DNA of 64,000 nucleotides, taken from contig JAOZHU010000018.1 of NCBI GenBank assembly GCA_026014705.1, positions 1 through 64,000 of the forward strand. Direction: 5' to 3'. The translations under genes and the position numbers were made by a program. Below the pieces are notes generated by a model. That model saw only the letters and a list, made by a program, of their open reading frames with translations. It made no database searches and had not been told where the DNA came from. Source of the DNA: Candidatus Bathyarchaeota archaeon (lineage in GTDB: Archaea; Thermoproteota; Bathyarchaeia; Bathyarchaeales; Bathycorpusculaceae). Positions 62,028 to 64,000 of this stretch are shown here, piece by piece; the stretch's first letter is position 1, and each line of letters opens with the position of its first letter.

Positions 62028-64000
62028 TTACTTCTTTCTAAGCAGCAGTATGCCGACAATGGCAACCGCGATTATTATGGCGATGGTTGCAGCCACAATA
62101 GTCATTGTAGGATCAATAGGCTGCGGGTACGCTGGCGGTTCAGTTGCTGGAGGCGCTTCGTCTACATATATGAAAGTCTCCGCGTACGACGGATAATACG
62201 ATTCAGAACCCGCGAACGTGGCGATAATTGTGTATTTGCCTGGAACTTCTGGAACAAACGCGTGCCCGAAGTTGCCGCTCATGTCGCTTGTAGCCGTGCC
62301 AATATGTACAAAGTTGCCGTTAGGGTCAAGCGTGTCCAACGTTACTTGAACACCTTTAACGTTGGTTGGGCATGGCTTCTGCATATACACGTACTCCATC
62401 CAAGCGCTCATGCTCTCGTCAGACACCGCTGGAACCCCATTTGGGAACCGCGCTGCTTGTTCATTCTGCTTTGTGCCCGCAGCAATGTCCATGACTGTTC
62501 CTTCTATAAGCACCTTGTTGCCGTGCACTGAAACCTTCGGCGAAGCCGTAACCGTGGTGGCGCTCGGACCCTTACCGATGCAGTAGATGCAGTTGTCATA
62601 GTAGCTATAGTATGTCAAGTATCCTTCCGCCGTAATCATTGTTGCTGTTCCTGGTCCTCCAGTTTGACCAGCCCAGCTTAGTAGTGACCAAATTTCTTCT
62701 CCTGTTGTAGCGTTTATGCAGCGTACTCTCTCGCCCTTGTACAGCGGATAATTAGGCGAATGCTCATTGTTGAAAGCGTAGACTTTTCCGTCAGCGATAG
62801 CGCCTATGAAGATGGGGTAGTTGCCCCAAGGTGTTTCGTCTCCGCTGTTGGTATTGTTGTAAACCCAAAGCACTTTTCCAGTTTTCCCTGAATAGCAGAT
62901 GAGCTCGCCACCGTAACCCTCCGCGTAAATGTTGCCGTAGGCAATCTTGCATCTGGTCCCGCCGCCTTCTCCGCCGCCGTAGTATGAGTAAGCCTTCGTC
63001 GCTCCGCTCACTGGTCCCCACAACTGGTTGCCAGTGTCAAGATCATAACCTATATACGACATCGTTTCCACTTCAATCATAACGAACACGCGATTCACCG
63101 TGTCTATTGGCAACGCATGTATTCTGCGCGTAAGGTCGTTTGGAGGCGCCGTATAGTTCTTTATCCACAACAGTTGACCTCTTGATCCTGGCTTGTCGCT
63201 TATCGCCCATATCGTATAGGGATTCGGAGTGTACTTGTCGCCTACGCCAGCCGCTATTGCACTGCTTCTGCCAAGAATTATGTCGCCAGGTAACACTTGA
63301 ACAATTGCCGGTGCCGACAGCCCTGACAAATCAGCGTTTATGGTCACGTTCCACGAATACGCATTACTCATGTCTACGACTTTGCCGTTGGGTCTCCATT
63401 GATACGCGTTGGTTCCCACGCCGCCGTATGGGTCAACCAGTTCTAAACCCACGTTTTGACAAGTATTATTCCACAAAGCCAGCCATCCACTGCGCCTTGT
63501 CGTACTGTAACTGAACACGTAACGCACTATCTCGCCTTTGCTTGTGTACACTTCCGTGCCCGTCGGGACGTTGGTCAAGTTGAACATGAACTTGCCCGTG
63601 TACGGATCAAAGGCGCTCCAAGTAGTTCCAGTAGCCACCCACAATGCACCGCCAACTACGCCGTGCTGGTTCTGCGACTCATAATTAAACAGTTGCCCGA
63701 AAGAAGGCACAAGTATCGTGTTCGGTGCACCAGTTGACGTGTTTCCAATAGTATACGCCAAGTCGTCTCTATGCCATATTACTTCGCCAGTACGCAAATC
63801 CAAGCATGTGTAACCTCCACCTGTAGCTGAATGCCCTAGCGGGTCCGCGTAGTAGAGCCTTCCGTACATGATCATTGCATTGGTGAACCTGCCTTCATAT
63901 GAACCGCCTGAGTAGAAGCCAACTCCTGGGATCTGGGTGTCTCCGCCTACGATGCCGCCCATTTCAATTGGTCTCTTCCACATTACGTGCGCACTATTAG
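62028..64000 (-). CDS. PQQ-type beta-propeller surface protein (5' end beyond window)
   Basis: At least 651 residues, with the frame open to the window edge, so its start lies outside. Repeats with W-x-S/A and D-x-x-T-G-x-x-x-W/L (CLDLRTGEVIWHRDDL, AFDPYTGKFMFNLTN, GYDLDTGNQLWGPVSG, CYSGKTGKVLWVYNN, CINATTGEEIWSLL) mark a PQQ/quinoprotein-like propeller. An Ig-like domain follows (PKVSVHGNKVLIEGTVMD, then GKYTIIATFAGSESYYPS). It ends in a Pro-rich linker and membrane helix with LLLRKK. No PQQ ligands can be picked out, so it is probably structural or a binding protein. Confidence 0.85.
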   Translation of the reverse strand, partial: NSAHVMWKRPIEMGGIVGGDTQIPGVGFYSGGSYEGRFTNAMIMYGRLYYADPLGHSATGGGYTCLDLRTGEVIWHRDDLAYTIGNTSTGAPNTILVPSFGQLFNYESQNQHGVVGGALWVATGTTWSAFDPYTGKFMFNLTNVPTGTEVYTSKGEIVRYVFSYSTTRRSGWLALWNNTCQNVGLELVDPYGGVGTNAYQWRPNGKVVDMSNAYSWNVTINADLSGLSAPAIVQVLPGDIILGRSSAIAAGVGDKYTPNPYTIWAISDKPGSRGQLLWIKNYTAPPNDLTRRIHALPIDTVNRVFVMIEVETMSYIGYDLDTGNQLWGPVSGATKAYSYYGGGEGGGTRCKIAYGNIYAEGYGGELICYSGKTGKVLWVYNNTNSGDETPWGNYPIFIGAIADGKVYAFNNEHSPNYPLYKGERVRCINATTGEEIWSLLSWAGQTGGPGTATMITAEGYLTYYSYYDNCIYCIGKGPSATTVTASPKVSVHGNKVLIEGTVMDIAAGTKQNEQAARFPNGVPAVSDESMSAWMEYVYMQKPCPTNVKGVQVTLDTLDPNGNFVHIGTATSDMSGNFGHAFVPEVPGKYTIIATFAGSESYYPSYAETFIYVDEAPPATEPPAYPQPIDPTMTIVAATIAIIIAVAIVGILLLRKK

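Noticed and set aside
1-64000. CRISPR array or insertion sequence
   Set aside because: I saw no series of regularly spaced repeats and no transposase with terminal inverted repeats.

Overview
The window is archaeal chromosome. It carries a beta-type 20S proteasome subunit, the KH/beta-CASP termination nuclease aCPSF1, Pelota, TATA-binding protein, an archaeal SepF, ribonuclease Z and a THUMP tRNA methyltransferase. Many genes have a TATA box about 22-27 bp before the start codon, the leaderless arrangement common in archaea. This mix, with a class II-type aldolase, a PUA-domain ProB, AOR-family oxidoreductase and large S-layer-type surface proteins, suggests an uncultivated TACK archaeon of the Bathyarchaeia type. 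That assignment is inference.

Layout. 0-1.4 kb: a secreted kelch protein. 1.5-5.6 kb: an accessory block with two tyrosine recombinases, small DNA-binding proteins and a membrane protein, probably a decayed integrated element. 5.8-28.7 kb: core genes (psmB-aCPSF1, sepF, a PUA protein, an AOR, proBA, pelA, a frameshifted threonine aldolase, an MscS channel, a cupin), then a complete phosphate uptake cluster (pstS-C-A-B-phoU) with a divergent AbrB-PhoU regulator, then a nitroreductase, aldolase, tbp, a nucleotidyltransferase, a tRNA thiolase and RNase HI. 28.7-32 kb: surface-protein genes and remnants, one broken by two in-frame TGA codons. 32-41 kb: an ABC importer without a visible binding protein, a GT2 glycosyltransferase with a GspE-type N-terminal domain, and a prs-tRNA methyltransferase-rnz run.

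41-57 kb is a defence island: an AbiE toxin-antitoxin pair, a predicted structured RNA, a MjaI-type restriction-modification pair, a nurA-herA pair with herA broken, a DUF4338/DruA-like protein, and a five-gene operon headed by a protein kinase-P-loop ATPase fusion. The operon continues with a Rossmann/CARF-like protein, a two-helix membrane protein, an ASCH protein and a small ORF. I do not recognise it as a named system, and it is the best candidate here for something undescribed. 56.7-59.3 kb holds a regulator pair with a shared divergent promoter and a third recombinase, a paralogue of the first. 59.5-64 kb: a UbiA prenyltransferase and two large surface proteins, the last cut by the window edge.

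Four coding lesions are each explained by one missing base in a homopolymer run (at about 15775, 46120, 49279 and 56083). Either the assembly has short homopolymers or these genes are slipping or decaying, and the distinction decides whether the aldolase, restriction enzyme, herA and last operon gene are functional. Separately, herA has a nonsense codon and a beta-helix gene has two TGAs, which base loss does not explain.
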